DNA from: Desulfohalobium retbaense DSM 5692
GTDB taxonomy: Bacteria > Desulfobacterota > Desulfovibrionia > Desulfovibrionales > Desulfohalobiaceae
Assembly: GCF_000024325.1 (NCBI RefSeq)
Contig: NC_013223.1
Location: 1,860,001 to 1,924,000 of the forward strand
Reading direction: 5' to 3'
Length of the DNA stretch: 64,000 bases
Position 1 is the first letter of the stretch. Each line of letters begins with the position of its first letter. Both the position numbers and the translations under genes were made by a program. Positions 46,213-55,784 of this stretch are shown in pieces. The notes under the pieces are model-generated. The model made no database searches, was not told the origin of the DNA, and saw nothing but the letters and a program-made list of their open reading frames with translations.

Positions 46213-47046
46213 ATGTCCCTATCGCCCTTGCTTCCTTGTCCTGCTTCGCTGTCCTTCCGGCGCAGTGCCGCGCCCTTGGTCCTGGTGCTCCTCTTCCTGG
46301 GGGGAGTTTTCCCCGGTCTTTCGACCGCCCAGGCCACCAATGCGACCCAGCCTGCAACAGCCCTCTCCCAGGCCGTACGCCAGGAGATCGAAGCGCAACG
46401 CCAAGCGGGCCGATGGACAGAAGAAAAACAGGCCGTGATCCAAAAGCTGCTCGACCTCAAAACCCGGCTGGCCTGGACGGAATTCAAGAACAGACAGCTG
46501 ACGGCGAGCACACAACGCACCCGCCTCGAACTCGAACGGGTCCGCCAGGAAAACGAAAATCTCAAGGCCCTCCGCCGCCACTTGGCCCCCTCCCTGGAAA
46601 CCGTGATTGAGGAACTCGCCACCCTGGTCGAAAACGACCTCGCCTTTCTGGAATCAGAGCGCCGCGACCGCCTCGCCTTTCTGCGTCAAAGCGTTCTCGA
46701 CGCCGAACTCGACCTGGCAACCCGGCTTGATCGGGTTTTGCAAGGGCTGCTGGTCGAGGCGAGCTACGCCGGGGACATCGCCTTGCACACGACTCGACTC
46801 GAGCGCGGCACCTCCTCGCTGCAGGTGCGCCTGCTACGGCTGGGACGACTGGGCAAATACTACCTGAGCCTTGACGGCAGCCACGGCGGGTGGTGGGACG
46901 CCCGGGAGCAACAATGGCGGGACCTGCCAGGATCGCTTCTGCCCGAACTGCGCCGCGCCTATGCCATCGCCGAGGACAGGGCGGCCGCCGAATTCGTCAG
47001 CTTGCCCCTTCCCCATTCAGGAAGCGCTACCGAGGAGGACCGCTAA
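46213..47046 (+). CDS. DUF3450 exported coiled-coil protein
   Basis: A 277-residue protein, start ATG 46213, with a signal peptide (residues 12-42) then a long coiled coil (about 50-120) and a compact C-terminal part (GLLVEASYAGDIALHTTRLE, GGWWDAREQQWRDLP). This is the DUF3450 layout, known next to TtpC/ExbB. It probably works in the periplasm with the TolQ-like protein. Its stop overlaps the next ATG by one base. Confidence 0.82.
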   Translation: MSLSPLLPCPASLSFRRSAAPLVLVLLFLGGVFPGLSTAQATNATQPATALSQAVRQEIEAQRQAGRWTEEKQAVIQKLLDLKTRLAWTEFKNRQLTASTQRTRLELERVRQENENLKALRRHLAPSLETVIEELATLVENDLAFLESERRDRLAFLRQSVLDAELDLATRLDRVLQGLLVEASYAGDIALHTTRLERGTSSLQVRLLRLGRLGKYYLSLDGSHGGWWDAREQQWRDLPGSLLPELRRAYAIAEDRAAAEFVSLPLPHSGSATEEDR

Positions 47047-48488
47047 TGCCTCCACTGCCAACGGTTGCCAAACGGACTTGGGCGCTCTTCGGGCTTCTTG
47101 CTGTGCTGATAGGGATCCCTGTCTGCGCTGCTGCAGGCAACTGGACCGCTGTTCGCGAGACCCTTGTGGACACCGCAAACCGGACCGAGGACCAGGCCCG
47201 GCTGACCAGCACACTGGTCCAACAGGACAAAACCGCCCTGCACAATCGGCTCGAGAGCCTGCAAAAACGCTTGCGTGAAGAACAGGCGGCCCTTGAAGCC
47301 AACCAAGCCTCCCTGACCCGGGCCAAGGACCAATTGGAAGCCGCACGCCGGGAACAATCCCGGGAGCAGGAAACGATCCGCCAGATCAAATCAGCTTTGT
47401 CTGCCGCAGCTGGCGACCTGCGCCAGCAGCTCGATCAATCCGCCCTGGGCGCCGAGATAGGGAACAGACCACTGCTCGACCGGTTGGAGGGAAACGGGAC
47501 GCTGGCCTCCATGCAGGACATCAACGCCCTGGTATCCCTGTTCTTCTCCTATATCGAGCGCTCCGGCGAGGTCCAGCGTTTCAAGGACCAGATCATCACC
47601 TCCGACGGCTCGTCTGGACAGGCGGATATCGTCCTGGCCGGGCCATTGACCGGGTTCTACCGCACCGCCCAGGGGAAAACCGGGTTTTTGAGCGGCGCCG
47701 CATCGGAAGGCTCCTCCCTGCAAGCGCTCCCGGCCAGCCCCTCCTGGTTCACTGCCCGCCGTATCGGGAAATTTTTCGATGACGAGACCAATGTCTTGCC
47801 TCTGGATCTCACCGGCCGGGCCAGGGACCACCTCCGAGACCAAGACTCCTGGCGCACTTGGATCCGCCGGGGAGGGGTGTTCATCTGGCCCCTTCTGGCG
47901 GTCGCCGGTGTAGCTCTCCTGCTGGCTCTGGAACGAGGACTGGCCCTGCTCCGCCTCGGCTCGCCCCCACCCGCTTTGATCAGGGAAATTGCCGATCTCG
48001 CCTCCCGAGGCAGCCTCAACGAAGCCATACGGCTGTGCCAAAAGCAGCGCGGCAAACCGGCCTGTCTGGTCCTGGGACGGATCCTGGAACGCGCTCCGGC
48101 CCCCCGCCAGGCCATTGAAGACGCCCAGCACGAAGCGATTCTCAATCTCATGCCCAGACTGGAACGGTTCCTGCCGACACTCCAGGTCCTGGCGGCCATC
48201 GCCCCGCTCTTGGGGCTGCTGGGAACGGTGACCGGCATGATCGGCACCTTCCAGACCATCACCATTTTCGGAACCGGGAAACCCGAAATGATGGCCGGCG
48301 GTATCTCCGAGGCGCTGCTGACCACCCAGTTCGGTCTGGCCATAGCCATTCCGCTGCTGCTGGTGCACCACCTCTTTGATCGAAGGGTGGAGCGTATTGT
48401 CGCCGACTGCGAAGAAACAGGCGCGACCTTGATATTGGGCTTGCAACAGGGCGGGGCCATCCTGGCGGAGGACAGCGATGGTCAATGA
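47046..48488 (+). CDS. TolQ/ExbB-family protein with periplasmic N-terminal domain (TtpC-like)
   Basis: A 480-residue protein with a signal sequence and a coiled coil (residues 55-125), then a globular part, and a C-terminal MotA/TolQ/ExbB proton-channel domain (LAAIAPLLGLLGTVTGMIGTF; TTQFGLAIAIPLLL). It corresponds to TtpC of TonB2 systems. It should form a proton-driven motor with the following ExbB and ExbD. It overlaps the next gene by 11 bases. Confidence 0.82.
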   Translation: MPPLPTVAKRTWALFGLLAVLIGIPVCAAAGNWTAVRETLVDTANRTEDQARLTSTLVQQDKTALHNRLESLQKRLREEQAALEANQASLTRAKDQLEAARREQSREQETIRQIKSALSAAAGDLRQQLDQSALGAEIGNRPLLDRLEGNGTLASMQDINALVSLFFSYIERSGEVQRFKDQIITSDGSSGQADIVLAGPLTGFYRTAQGKTGFLSGAASEGSSLQALPASPSWFTARRIGKFFDDETNVLPLDLTGRARDHLRDQDSWRTWIRRGGVFIWPLLAVAGVALLLALERGLALLRLGSPPPALIREIADLASRGSLNEAIRLCQKQRGKPACLVLGRILERAPAPRQAIEDAQHEAILNLMPRLERFLPTLQVLAAIAPLLGLLGTVTGMIGTFQTITIFGTGKPEMMAGGISEALLTTQFGLAIAIPLLLVHHLFDRRVERIVADCEETGATLILGLQQGGAILAEDSDGQ

Positions 48489-49134
48489 GATGCTCTGGCG
48501 TTTCTGGGAATTTCTCCAGACGGGGGGCGGGATCATGTGGCCTTTGCTGGCCGTGTCCGTCTGGATGTGGTGGCTTATCCTGGGCAAACTTGCTTTTTTC
48601 TACCGTCAGCGGCGAGCCCTGCTCCCCTGGACCTCCTGCCGGGACAATCTTTTGCGGCACCAACCGGTGGGCGCCGTCTGGCAAAAGACCCTGCTCCAGA
48701 CCGCCCTCAAGTGGCATATCCAACCTCGGCAGCACTACACGGCCGCGCTGAACAAGACAGCCAGGAAACTGGAACGCAACGTCGGCGCCGGTGTCCAGAC
48801 CATCCTGGTCCTGGCTGGAGTGGCCCCGTTGCTCGGGCTGTTCGGTACGGTCGAGGGCATGGTCGACACCTTCACTGTCCTGGCCCACGCCGGAAGTGGC
48901 GGTGCCTCCCCCATGGCCGGCTCCATTTCCGAGGCCCTGCTCTCGACCCAGGCGGGGTTATTGGTCTCCGTGCCGGGACTGGTCCTTGGGGCCTTTCTCC
49001 AGCGCCGTGCCGAAGGAACCAGACGGCGTATCCGGCATCTGGCCCTGCAACTCTCCCGCGAACAGGCGGCCTTGTTCCATACAAAGCACAAGGGTCCAGG
49101 CGACCAGGAAGGGGGACAGCATGGCCTCCGGTAG
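48478..49134 (+). CDS. exbB: ExbB-like proton channel subunit
   Basis: A 218-residue protein with three transmembrane helices and the family motif GLFGTVEGMVDTF, then SEALLSTQAGLLVSVPGL. Together with the TtpC-like and ExbD proteins it should convert proton flow into force on TonB. Confidence 0.88.
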   Translation: MVNEMLWRFWEFLQTGGGIMWPLLAVSVWMWWLILGKLAFFYRQRRALLPWTSCRDNLLRHQPVGAVWQKTLLQTALKWHIQPRQHYTAALNKTARKLERNVGAGVQTILVLAGVAPLLGLFGTVEGMVDTFTVLAHAGSGGASPMAGSISEALLSTQAGLLVSVPGLVLGAFLQRRAEGTRRRIRHLALQLSREQAALFHTKHKGPGDQEGGQHGLR

Positions 49135-49549
49135 GCGCTACCGCCAAAGCGACAAGCGTTCGCAGACCGAGCTCAATCTGACACCGCTGATCGACATGGT
49201 CTTTATTCTGCTCATATTTTTTCTGGTCACTTCGCATTTCGCCCGCGAAACCGGCATCGAGGTCAGCCGTCCCGAGGCGGCCTCCGTGGAGTCGGCCCCG
49301 GCACAACACCTGCGTATCACCATCCGGGCCGACAACCAGATTTTTATCCGCGGCCAGCATGTCGATATCCGCCGCCTGCAAGAGCACCTTGAAAGCCGTC
49401 TTCGCGACCAGCCACTCCAGGCCGCCGTGGTCACAGCAGACGAAGCCAGTCGATCCGGGACCCTGGTCCAGGTCCTGGACGCCTGCCGCCTGAGCGGACT
49501 CGACGACGTCACCGTCGCCGGCCGCCGTCCGGAGGAAAGCGGACCATGA
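49121..49549 (+). CDS. exbD: ExbD-like biopolymer transport protein
   Basis: A 142-residue protein, start ATG 49121 with GGGGGA. An N-terminal TELNLTPLIDMVFILLIFFLV helix contains the ExbD/TolR proton-binding Asp, and a periplasmic domain follows. It overlaps exbB by 14 bases and tonB by 4. Confidence 0.9.
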   Translation: MASGRRYRQSDKRSQTELNLTPLIDMVFILLIFFLVTSHFARETGIEVSRPEAASVESAPAQHLRITIRADNQIFIRGQHVDIRRLQEHLESRLRDQPLQAAVVTADEASRSGTLVQVLDACRLSGLDDVTVAGRRPEESGP

Positions 49550-50259
49550 GCGGTTGGGCGCGCCGCACCGGGCTTGTCCTTTTGGCTCTGGCGGTCAATG
49601 CCCTGTTGTTCGGGACTATTCCCTACTTGACTCAGGTCCAGGATCAACGTTTACGCTCCCGGCAACACCACGACCCACCCCAGGTCCACCACCAGGTCAC
49701 GCTCGAGCCCGAGCCGGCCGATCCAGCTCCGGACGCCTCGTCAAAGCCCCAGGAGACTCCCTCCCCAGCTGCGGCCCCATCACCAGCGCCCCAGATGCCT
49801 GAGGCCGCGCCTTCGCCCCGGCCCCAGACGCAGTCCTCGCCCCGTATTCAGCGTCCTGCGCTGGACTTGCCCGCTCCGCAATGGGAACCGTCAGCAATCA
49901 CGCTCCCCAAGCCGTCTCCTTCCGAAAGGGGCCCCAAATCGCCGGGTTCCGGGTCACCTCTCGAGGCCCCTGCCCTGGACCGGCAGCCGCGCCTGGTCAG
50001 CCATCTCCGGCCTGTCTATCCCTATAAGGCCCGTCGCCAGGGGCTAAACGGCACGGTTGTTGTCGAGGTGCTCGTCTCCGCCAAGGGCCGAGTCGCCAAG
50101 GCCAGGGTGGTCCGGGCGACTCCCGAGAACGTTTTTGAAGACAGCGCCCTGAAGGCGGTGCGGCAATGGCGGTTTGCCCCGGCAACAGCCAACGGAAAAC
50201 CGGTACGGGCCAGAGTCCGCATCCCGATCCGTTTTTCACTGGAAAACCAGAACCCTTGA
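49546..50259 (+). CDS. tonB: TonB-family energy transducer
   Basis: A 237-residue protein with one N-terminal helix, a long Pro/Ala/Ser-rich spacer (about 45-155) and a C-terminal TonB domain (VSHLRPVYPYKARRQGLNGTVVVEV, quoted only as a motif region near residue 160; then AVRQWRFAPA). It spans the periplasm to an outer-membrane receptor. No receptor gene is in the window. Confidence 0.9.
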   Translation: MSGWARRTGLVLLALAVNALLFGTIPYLTQVQDQRLRSRQHHDPPQVHHQVTLEPEPADPAPDASSKPQETPSPAAAPSPAPQMPEAAPSPRPQTQSSPRIQRPALDLPAPQWEPSAITLPKPSPSERGPKSPGSGSPLEAPALDRQPRLVSHLRPVYPYKARRQGLNGTVVVEVLVSAKGRVAKARVVRATPENVFEDSALKAVRQWRFAPATANGKPVRARVRIPIRFSLENQNP

Positions 50260-50419
50260 AACCGATAGCGGGGGGCCAAATGTTCCTCGTCACGGACGAT
50301 CGTGCGCCTCCCGCCGCCCACGCCTGGATCCCCATTATGACCGGAGCCAGAAGAGAAGACATCCCCAGGCAGGAGCCTGGGAACGAAGAGCAAGTGGGAC
50401 CATGCAGAAAGCGGGGGGG

Positions 50420-51238
50420 TCAGGACGGAGAGGAGAAGGTCTGGACCATCTGCCGGGGAAAGTCGGTGAAGATGCCACTGGCTCCAGCGGCGTGCCACTG
50501 CTGTGCCTCGGCCGCAGTATTGACCGTAAAGACATGGACATCGAATCCTTCGCCGCGCAGCTGCTGCACAAGGTCGCCGGAAAGTCCATCCCGGTGGGGG
50601 TGGTAGGCGGCGGCGCCCAGTTTCCGCAACACCCCAAAGACCCGCGGCGGAGGGCGAACGGCCAGCAAAGCGGTTTTCATCTGCGGGGCCAGATCACGGA
50701 CAAGACGGAGATAGGCGGGGCGAAAGGAGGAAAAAAGCACCAGTTCTGGTGGGATGCCGCTGCGATGCACGGCTTCGAGGACGGCGTTCACCACCGTCCG
50801 GTCTGCGAACACGCCGTATTGATCCTTGAGTTCAATATTCGTCAGGAAATCATGCTTTGCGGCAAAGGCCAGGGCTGTGTCCAAGCGCAGGACGCGGGTC
50901 GCGGCCAACGAAGCAAGAACCGTGTCGTCGATCTCTCCCGCGGCAACGGTCCCAAAGGGATCCCGGGAAGCAAACCAGGAGCCAAAATCAGCGCCGAGCA
51001 AGTCCGAAAAGTTCAGGCGGGAAAGCAGTCCGGTCGTTGCGGGTCTGCGGGCAACCCAATCAGACGTGCGGTACAAGGTGTGGTCGTGGACCAGGACAGG
51101 GATCAAATCCCGGGTGAGGCGGACATCGGTCTCCCAGCCGTGGGCCCCGCTTTGCTGGGCCAGGAGCAAAGCGATCCATGAATTTTCCGGGGCGTGCGCC
51201 CTGGCCCCGCGGTGGGCAAAAACACGCCAACCGGCCAT
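50420..51238 (-). CDS. Glycerophosphodiester phosphodiesterase
   Basis: A 272-residue protein with the GDPD motifs HRGARAHAPENS and ETDVRLTRD...VLVHDHTL near the N terminus. It hydrolyses glycerophosphodiesters to glycerol-3-phosphate. It stands four bases after the GspE-like stop, so it may share that transcript. Confidence 0.88.
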   Translation of the reverse strand: MAGWRVFAHRGARAHAPENSWIALLLAQQSGAHGWETDVRLTRDLIPVLVHDHTLYRTSDWVARRPATTGLLSRLNFSDLLGADFGSWFASRDPFGTVAAGEIDDTVLASLAATRVLRLDTALAFAAKHDFLTNIELKDQYGVFADRTVVNAVLEAVHRSGIPPELVLFSSFRPAYLRLVRDLAPQMKTALLAVRPPPRVFGVLRKLGAAAYHPHRDGLSGDLVQQLRGEGFDVHVFTVNTAAEAQQWHAAGASGIFTDFPRQMVQTFSSPS

Positions 51239-51241
51239 GGC

Positions 51242-53599
51242 TCAGCTTCCTCCGACGGCTTTGCGGACCTGACTCACATCCGTCAACCCCTCAATGACCT
51301 TCAACAGGCCATCCTCCTTGAGCGAGAGCATGCCGTCCTCCACCGCTTGGAGCCGCAATTCCTCCGTGGGCTTGCGGTGTTTGATGCAGGTCTTCAACCC
51401 CCCGGTATTGAGCATCAATTCATGAATGCCGGTCCGGCCGCGATACCCGCCCAGGCACGAGGAACAGCCGTGGGGCTGGTAAAGAACCGGTTCAGCCCGC
51501 CATTGTTCGGGGACCGCGGTCTCCCAATTCGTGCCGAATTCCAGACGCAACTCCTCTATCTCCTCGGCAGACGGCGTATATGGTTTCTTGCACCGCGGGC
51601 ACAAGGTCTTGACCAACCGCTGGGCCAGCACACAGAGCAGGGAATCGGCAAAATTGAAGGGATCCAGTTCCATGTCCAGCAAACGGGTGATGGTTTCCGG
51701 AGCGGAATTGGTGTGCAGGGTTGAAAAGACGAGGTGCCCGGTCAGCGAGGCTTCCACCCCGATATGGGCGGTCTCCTCGTCGCGCATCTCCCCGATCATG
51801 ATCACGTCCGGGTCGGCGCGCAAAAAGGATCGCAGCGCCGCGGCAAAGGTCAGACCGATCTTCGGCTGGACCTGGAGTTGGCGCAGGCCGGTCTGGGTGA
51901 TCTCCACCGGGTCCTCGGCGGTCCAGATCTTCCGATCCGAGCTGTTGATATAGCTGACGGCAGAGTGCAGGGTCGTCGTCTTTCCCGACCCCGTGGGCCC
52001 GACGACCAGCAACAGCCCGTAGGGGCGATAGACCATGCGTTTAAAGGCCTCGAGGACGCCGGAATGCAGCCCCAATTGCTCCAGAGGCAGCGGTTTGCCC
52101 GAGGACAAAACCCGCATGACCACATCCTCCTGCCCATCGACCGTGGGCAGGGTCGCCACCCGGTATTCGACCACCGTGTTCATCCCCGGCAATTTGAGCT
52201 TGATCTTGCCGTCCTGGGGCAGGCGGCGTTCGGCAATGTCCAGATGGGCCATGATCTTGACCCGCGAGACCAGGGGGCGGGCCAGCCCGATGCGGAATTT
52301 GCGAAATTCATGGCAGGTCCCGTCAACGCGCAGCCGGATCGTGCAGGACCGGTTGCGGGAATCGGGCTCAATATGGATGTCCGAGGCCTGCCGCTTCCAG
52401 GCTTCGATAAGCAGGGAATTGACCAGCCGAACGACTTCGCTGTCTTCCTCCGAGACCTCTTCAACCCCTTCCAAACGGCTGTCGTCCTCGTCCAGGGCAA
52501 CAACCTCCTCATCAAAGGAAAAAATTTCTTCAGAAGGCCCGAAGCTTTGGAAGAAATGGTCGATATAGGCCTGGATATCAGCCTGAAGGGCGACCTTGGG
52601 GACGATCCGGCTGGTGCCCAGAATAAACCGGATCTCATCCATGCGGCCAAGGTCAAAAGGATTGCTCATCAGGACCACGATGTCCTGCCCTTCTTCTGCA
52701 AAGGGGACCCAGCCGTAGCGTTTGAGGAAGTCCGGGTCCAGACTCCGTTTTTCAAAGAGCCCGAACGGCGGGTCAATCTCGCGGTCAAAAGCGACAAAAT
52801 CGACATCGTAGAAAGCGCTCAGGGAGGCCCCCAGGACGTCACGGTCGATGCCGTAATCGCGAAGCAGGACCTGGTCCACATCACCGTCACGCTTATTGGC
52901 TTCCTCGGTGGCCTGCTGCAGTTGTTCTTCACTGAGCTGGCCCGAGGCGAGCAGCAGCCCGTAGCGGCTTTTCGGCTTCTCGGTCTGGGCGGGCAAAAGA
53001 TGCTGGAGGCGGCCTTGCAGTCCTGGGTAATGGGGATCGAGGCGTTGGACCTTCCACAACGCCTGCCGGGCCTCATTCGTCTTGCCGAGTTGGAGATACC
53101 ACCCGCTCAAGACGAATTGGAGATGGGCTTGGTCGGCGGGAGGGAATTCCTGCTCCAAAAGGGCGCTGGCGATAAAATCCGCCCCCTCCTGGTAGCGATT
53201 GCTGTGCTCGAAACATTCAGCGGCAAAGCGCAACAACACCGGATCCCGTTTGCCGTTGCGGTACTCGTGCAACAATACCGTCAGGCCGCCTTCATAATCA
53301 CCATTGGCACACCGCTTGCGAGCCCGCTCCAAGACACCCTGGCCGGTGCCTAAGGCCACTTCGCCTCCTGCGGGTTCCTCCGCTCCGAGGCCGGGTTCAC
53401 TGCGGCCAGCAAAATAGTCCTCCATTTTGCGCCATTGCTTGGTCAATCCCTTTCGGGCGGCCAGGGGTCTGGTCTGCCTGAGGACAAAAAGGGTTCGCTG
53501 CGCGGCGCGGGCGCTGGAACGCAGATCCCCCTGCTCAGCAGTCTCCTGCACGAGCCGGCGCCGCTGGCGGAGAAACGAGAGGAACCCTTCCCAACTCAT
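51242..53599 (-). CDS. GspE/PilB-type secretion ATPase with N-terminal extension
   Basis: A 785-residue protein starting at ATG 53599, though the RBS is poor and a later start is possible. The N-terminal 190 residues hold helical TPR-like repeats (VLLRFAAECFEHSNRYQEGADF). Then come an N-terminal T2SSE domain (ASGQLSEEQLQQATEEAN, DYGIDRDVLGASLSAFY) and the ATPase core with Walker A GPTGSGKTT, RSFLRADPDVIMIGEMRDEET and a four-Cys zinc motif (LCPRCKKP...CSSCLGG). It drives pilus or type II pseudopilus assembly. No pilus genes are near. The long ORF to 54001 is an artefact of the MITE. Confidence 0.82.
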   Translation of the reverse strand: MSWEGFLSFLRQRRRLVQETAEQGDLRSSARAAQRTLFVLRQTRPLAARKGLTKQWRKMEDYFAGRSEPGLGAEEPAGGEVALGTGQGVLERARKRCANGDYEGGLTVLLHEYRNGKRDPVLLRFAAECFEHSNRYQEGADFIASALLEQEFPPADQAHLQFVLSGWYLQLGKTNEARQALWKVQRLDPHYPGLQGRLQHLLPAQTEKPKSRYGLLLASGQLSEEQLQQATEEANKRDGDVDQVLLRDYGIDRDVLGASLSAFYDVDFVAFDREIDPPFGLFEKRSLDPDFLKRYGWVPFAEEGQDIVVLMSNPFDLGRMDEIRFILGTSRIVPKVALQADIQAYIDHFFQSFGPSEEIFSFDEEVVALDEDDSRLEGVEEVSEEDSEVVRLVNSLLIEAWKRQASDIHIEPDSRNRSCTIRLRVDGTCHEFRKFRIGLARPLVSRVKIMAHLDIAERRLPQDGKIKLKLPGMNTVVEYRVATLPTVDGQEDVVMRVLSSGKPLPLEQLGLHSGVLEAFKRMVYRPYGLLLVVGPTGSGKTTTLHSAVSYINSSDRKIWTAEDPVEITQTGLRQLQVQPKIGLTFAAALRSFLRADPDVIMIGEMRDEETAHIGVEASLTGHLVFSTLHTNSAPETITRLLDMELDPFNFADSLLCVLAQRLVKTLCPRCKKPYTPSAEEIEELRLEFGTNWETAVPEQWRAEPVLYQPHGCSSCLGGYRGRTGIHELMLNTGGLKTCIKHRKPTEELRLQAVEDGMLSLKEDGLLKVIEGLTDVSQVRKAVGGS

Positions 53600-53745
53600 A
53601 GATGGCTTGTTGCAACCTCGATATTTTCCAGGACTGAACGTCCTGATTGCTGGATTGGGGCAGAGGGTACGTTTTTCCCGCACACCGGGCAAGCCCGGCC
53701 GGGGCTGGACGGTCCCGCTGGGTGCCAGCCCCGGTGCCGAAAAAA

Positions 53746-54050
53746 GGCTCTTCGTCACAGGGCATGGAATTTCAGACGCAAAAGTTTGCCGTCTCTTCTG
53801 TGTGCTTCGAGCGAAAGGCCCGCACATTTTCTTGGTCCCGCCAAAAGGGGGAAACCGGACCGCGAACTGAATGCTCCAGGCGGATTCCGGTGCAACAAGG
53901 GCCATCTTCGACACCTGGAGTTCTGTTCCTCTTGAGAGTCCGGAGGGGGCAAGGATCCCCCTTTGGCGGGATTGAGAAAATACCGGGCCGAAAGTGGGCA
54001 CACAGAAGAGACGGCAAACTCCAAAAATCCACAGGATCCGTCAAAGAACC
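53746..54050. mobile_element. MITE-like palindromic element, copy 2
   Basis: A 305-base element flanked by a perfect 8-bp direct repeat CGAAAAAA (53738-53745 and 54051-54058). The ends are GGCTCTTCG and the inverted GGTTCTTTG. A perfect 23-bp inverted repeat lies at 53783-53805 and 53998-54020, and further inverted pairs (TCCCGCC/GGCGGGA, CTCCAGG/CCTGGAG) lie inside. It inserted into the T tract of the ilvC terminator. Confidence 0.88.
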
Positions 54051-54054
54051 CGAA

Positions 54055-54082
54055 AAAAAAGGCCGCGCCCGAAGCGCGGCCC
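54055..54082 (-). terminator. ilvC terminator, T tract cut by the MITE
   Basis: GGCCGCGC and GCGCGGCC form the stem, and on the minus strand a run of eight T follows, in which the target duplication lies. The terminator itself stays usable. Confidence 0.85.
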
Positions 54083-54098
54083 TGAAACTGCCAAGGGG

Positions 54099-55088
54099 CT
54101 ATTTTTGCAGCCAGGCCATCATTTGGCGCAGCTTGTCGCCCACGTCCTCGATCTGATGCTCATGGGCCTTGCGACGCATGGCCTTGAACGAAGGCACCCC
54201 GGCCTGGTTTTCCAGGATCCAATCGCGGGCAAAGCGGCCGTCCTGGATAGCGGTCAGCACTTCCCGCATCCGGGCTTTGGTTTGCGCGTCCACTACATGC
54301 GGGCCGCTGACATAATCGCCGTATTCGGCCGTGTCACTGATGGAATAGTGCATCCGCTTGAATCCGCCCTCATACAGCAGATCCACGATGAGCTTGAGTT
54401 CGTGCATGCACTCGAAAAAGGCCACTTCAGGCTGGTACCCGGCCTCAACCAGGGTTTCAAACCCGGCCTTGATCAGGGCGCTCACGCCCCCGCAGAGCAC
54501 AGCCTGTTCTCCGAAGAGGTCGGTTTCGGTCTCTTCAGCGAAGGTGGTTACCAAAACGCCGGAACGGGTCGCTCCGATTCCCTTGGCGTATGCCAGGGCG
54601 CGATCCATGGCCTTACCGGAGGCGTCCTGCTCCACGGCGACCAGGGCCGGAACGCTTCCGCCGCGTTCGTATTCCCGGCGCACGAGGTGCCCCGGCCCTT
54701 TGGGCGCGACCATAACCACGTCGACGTCTGCGGGCGGCACGATCTGGTTGTAATGGATATTGAAACCGTGGCTGAAAACGAGGGTCTTACCGGCGGTCAG
54801 GTTGGGCAGGACTTCCTCGGTGTAAACTTTGGGCTGGATCTGGTCCTGGACCAGGATCTGGATCATATCCGCTTGGCGGGCGGCTTCTGCAGCGCTGACC
54901 GGGGCGAAGCCGTGCTCCTTGGCCAACTCGTAATTGCTGCCCCCGGGACGCTGCCCGATGACCACATTGACTCCGGAATCACGCAGGTTCTGGGCGTGGG
55001 CGTGTCCCTGACTGCCGTAGCCGATGATGGCCACGGTCTTGTCCTGCAAGACGTTCAGATCAGCGTCATTCTCGTAAAAAATCTGCAT
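54099..55088 (-). CDS. ilvC: Ketol-acid reductoisomerase
   Basis: A 329-residue protein with the NADPH motif [24 protein letters not shown], and a C-terminal knotted domain with [19 protein letters not shown]. It catalyses the second step of Val/Ile synthesis. Its RBS is AGGAGCA. It is the last gene of the branched-chain run. Confidence 0.96.
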   Translation of the reverse strand: MQIFYENDADLNVLQDKTVAIIGYGSQGHAHAQNLRDSGVNVVIGQRPGGSNYELAKEHGFAPVSAAEAARQADMIQILVQDQIQPKVYTEEVLPNLTAGKTLVFSHGFNIHYNQIVPPADVDVVMVAPKGPGHLVRREYERGGSVPALVAVEQDASGKAMDRALAYAKGIGATRSGVLVTTFAEETETDLFGEQAVLCGGVSALIKAGFETLVEAGYQPEVAFFECMHELKLIVDLLYEGGFKRMHYSISDTAEYGDYVSGPHVVDAQTKARMREVLTAIQDGRFARDWILENQAGVPSFKAMRRKAHEHQIEDVGDKLRQMMAWLQK

Positions 55089-55258
55089 TTATGCTCCTCA
55101 TTTCTGGGGTTATAATGGAAATGGTCTGCCCCGCCCCGAGTCAAGGCAGGCGCTTGCTGCGGCGGGGGCGCTTCGACGGTGCACAAAACAAAGCCGTTCA
55201 GGACGGGTCGTAAACGGGGAAAGGTGGCCGAAAAACGAACAAAAACGTCTTTGCCCCG

Positions 55259-55747
55259 CTAATCCTCGAGTTGCATGCTGCGGCGCATGGCCACGCTTCC
55301 AGTCCGGGCAATCTCCTTGATTCCGAAACGTTGCATAAGGTTGATCAAGGCCTTGATCTTGCCCTGGTCTCCGGTAACCTCGACGACGAGTTCCGTAGGG
55401 CTCACGTCAACGACTTTGCACCGGAAAACATCGACGATGCGCAAGATCTCTGGCCGGGACTGGCCTTCGGCGTTGATCTTCAACAAGACCATCTCCCGGT
55501 CCACAGCCTGCTCCAAGGCCAGGTCGACGACCTTGATGACCGTGACCAGCTTGCGCAACTGCTTGATGATCTGTTCGATGATCTGCTCATCACCCCGGGT
55601 GGTGATGGTCATAAGAGAAATCCCTTCTTCCAGGGTCGGGGCCACGTTCAGCGATTCGATGTTAAACCCTCGGCCACTGAACAATCCGGCCACGCGAGAC
55701 AAGACTCCGGGCTCATTCTCCACCAGCACTGATAAGGTGTGTCGCAT
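55259..55747 (-). CDS. ilvN: Acetolactate synthase small subunit
   Basis: A 162-residue protein from ATG 55747 with GGCAGGAG. The ACT domain is at the N terminus (LVENEPGVLSRVAGLFSGRG) and the second ALS_ss region follows. It gives valine feedback control to IlvB, encoded 38 bases upstream. A 170-base gap precedes ilvC. Confidence 0.94.
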   Translation of the reverse strand: MRHTLSVLVENEPGVLSRVAGLFSGRGFNIESLNVAPTLEEGISLMTITTRGDEQIIEQIIKQLRKLVTVIKVVDLALEQAVDREMVLLKINAEGQSRPEILRIVDVFRCKVVDVSPTELVVEVTGDQGKIKALINLMQRFGIKEIARTGSVAMRRSMQLED

Positions 55748-55784
55748 GTGTTCTTCTCCTGCCTTTCTCTGCCCCTGCGCGGGT

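Noticed and set aside
53600-54001. N-terminal 134 codons of the long GspE-like ORF
   Set aside because: They read through MITE copy 2, and equivalent frames open in copy 1; the real gene begins near 53599.
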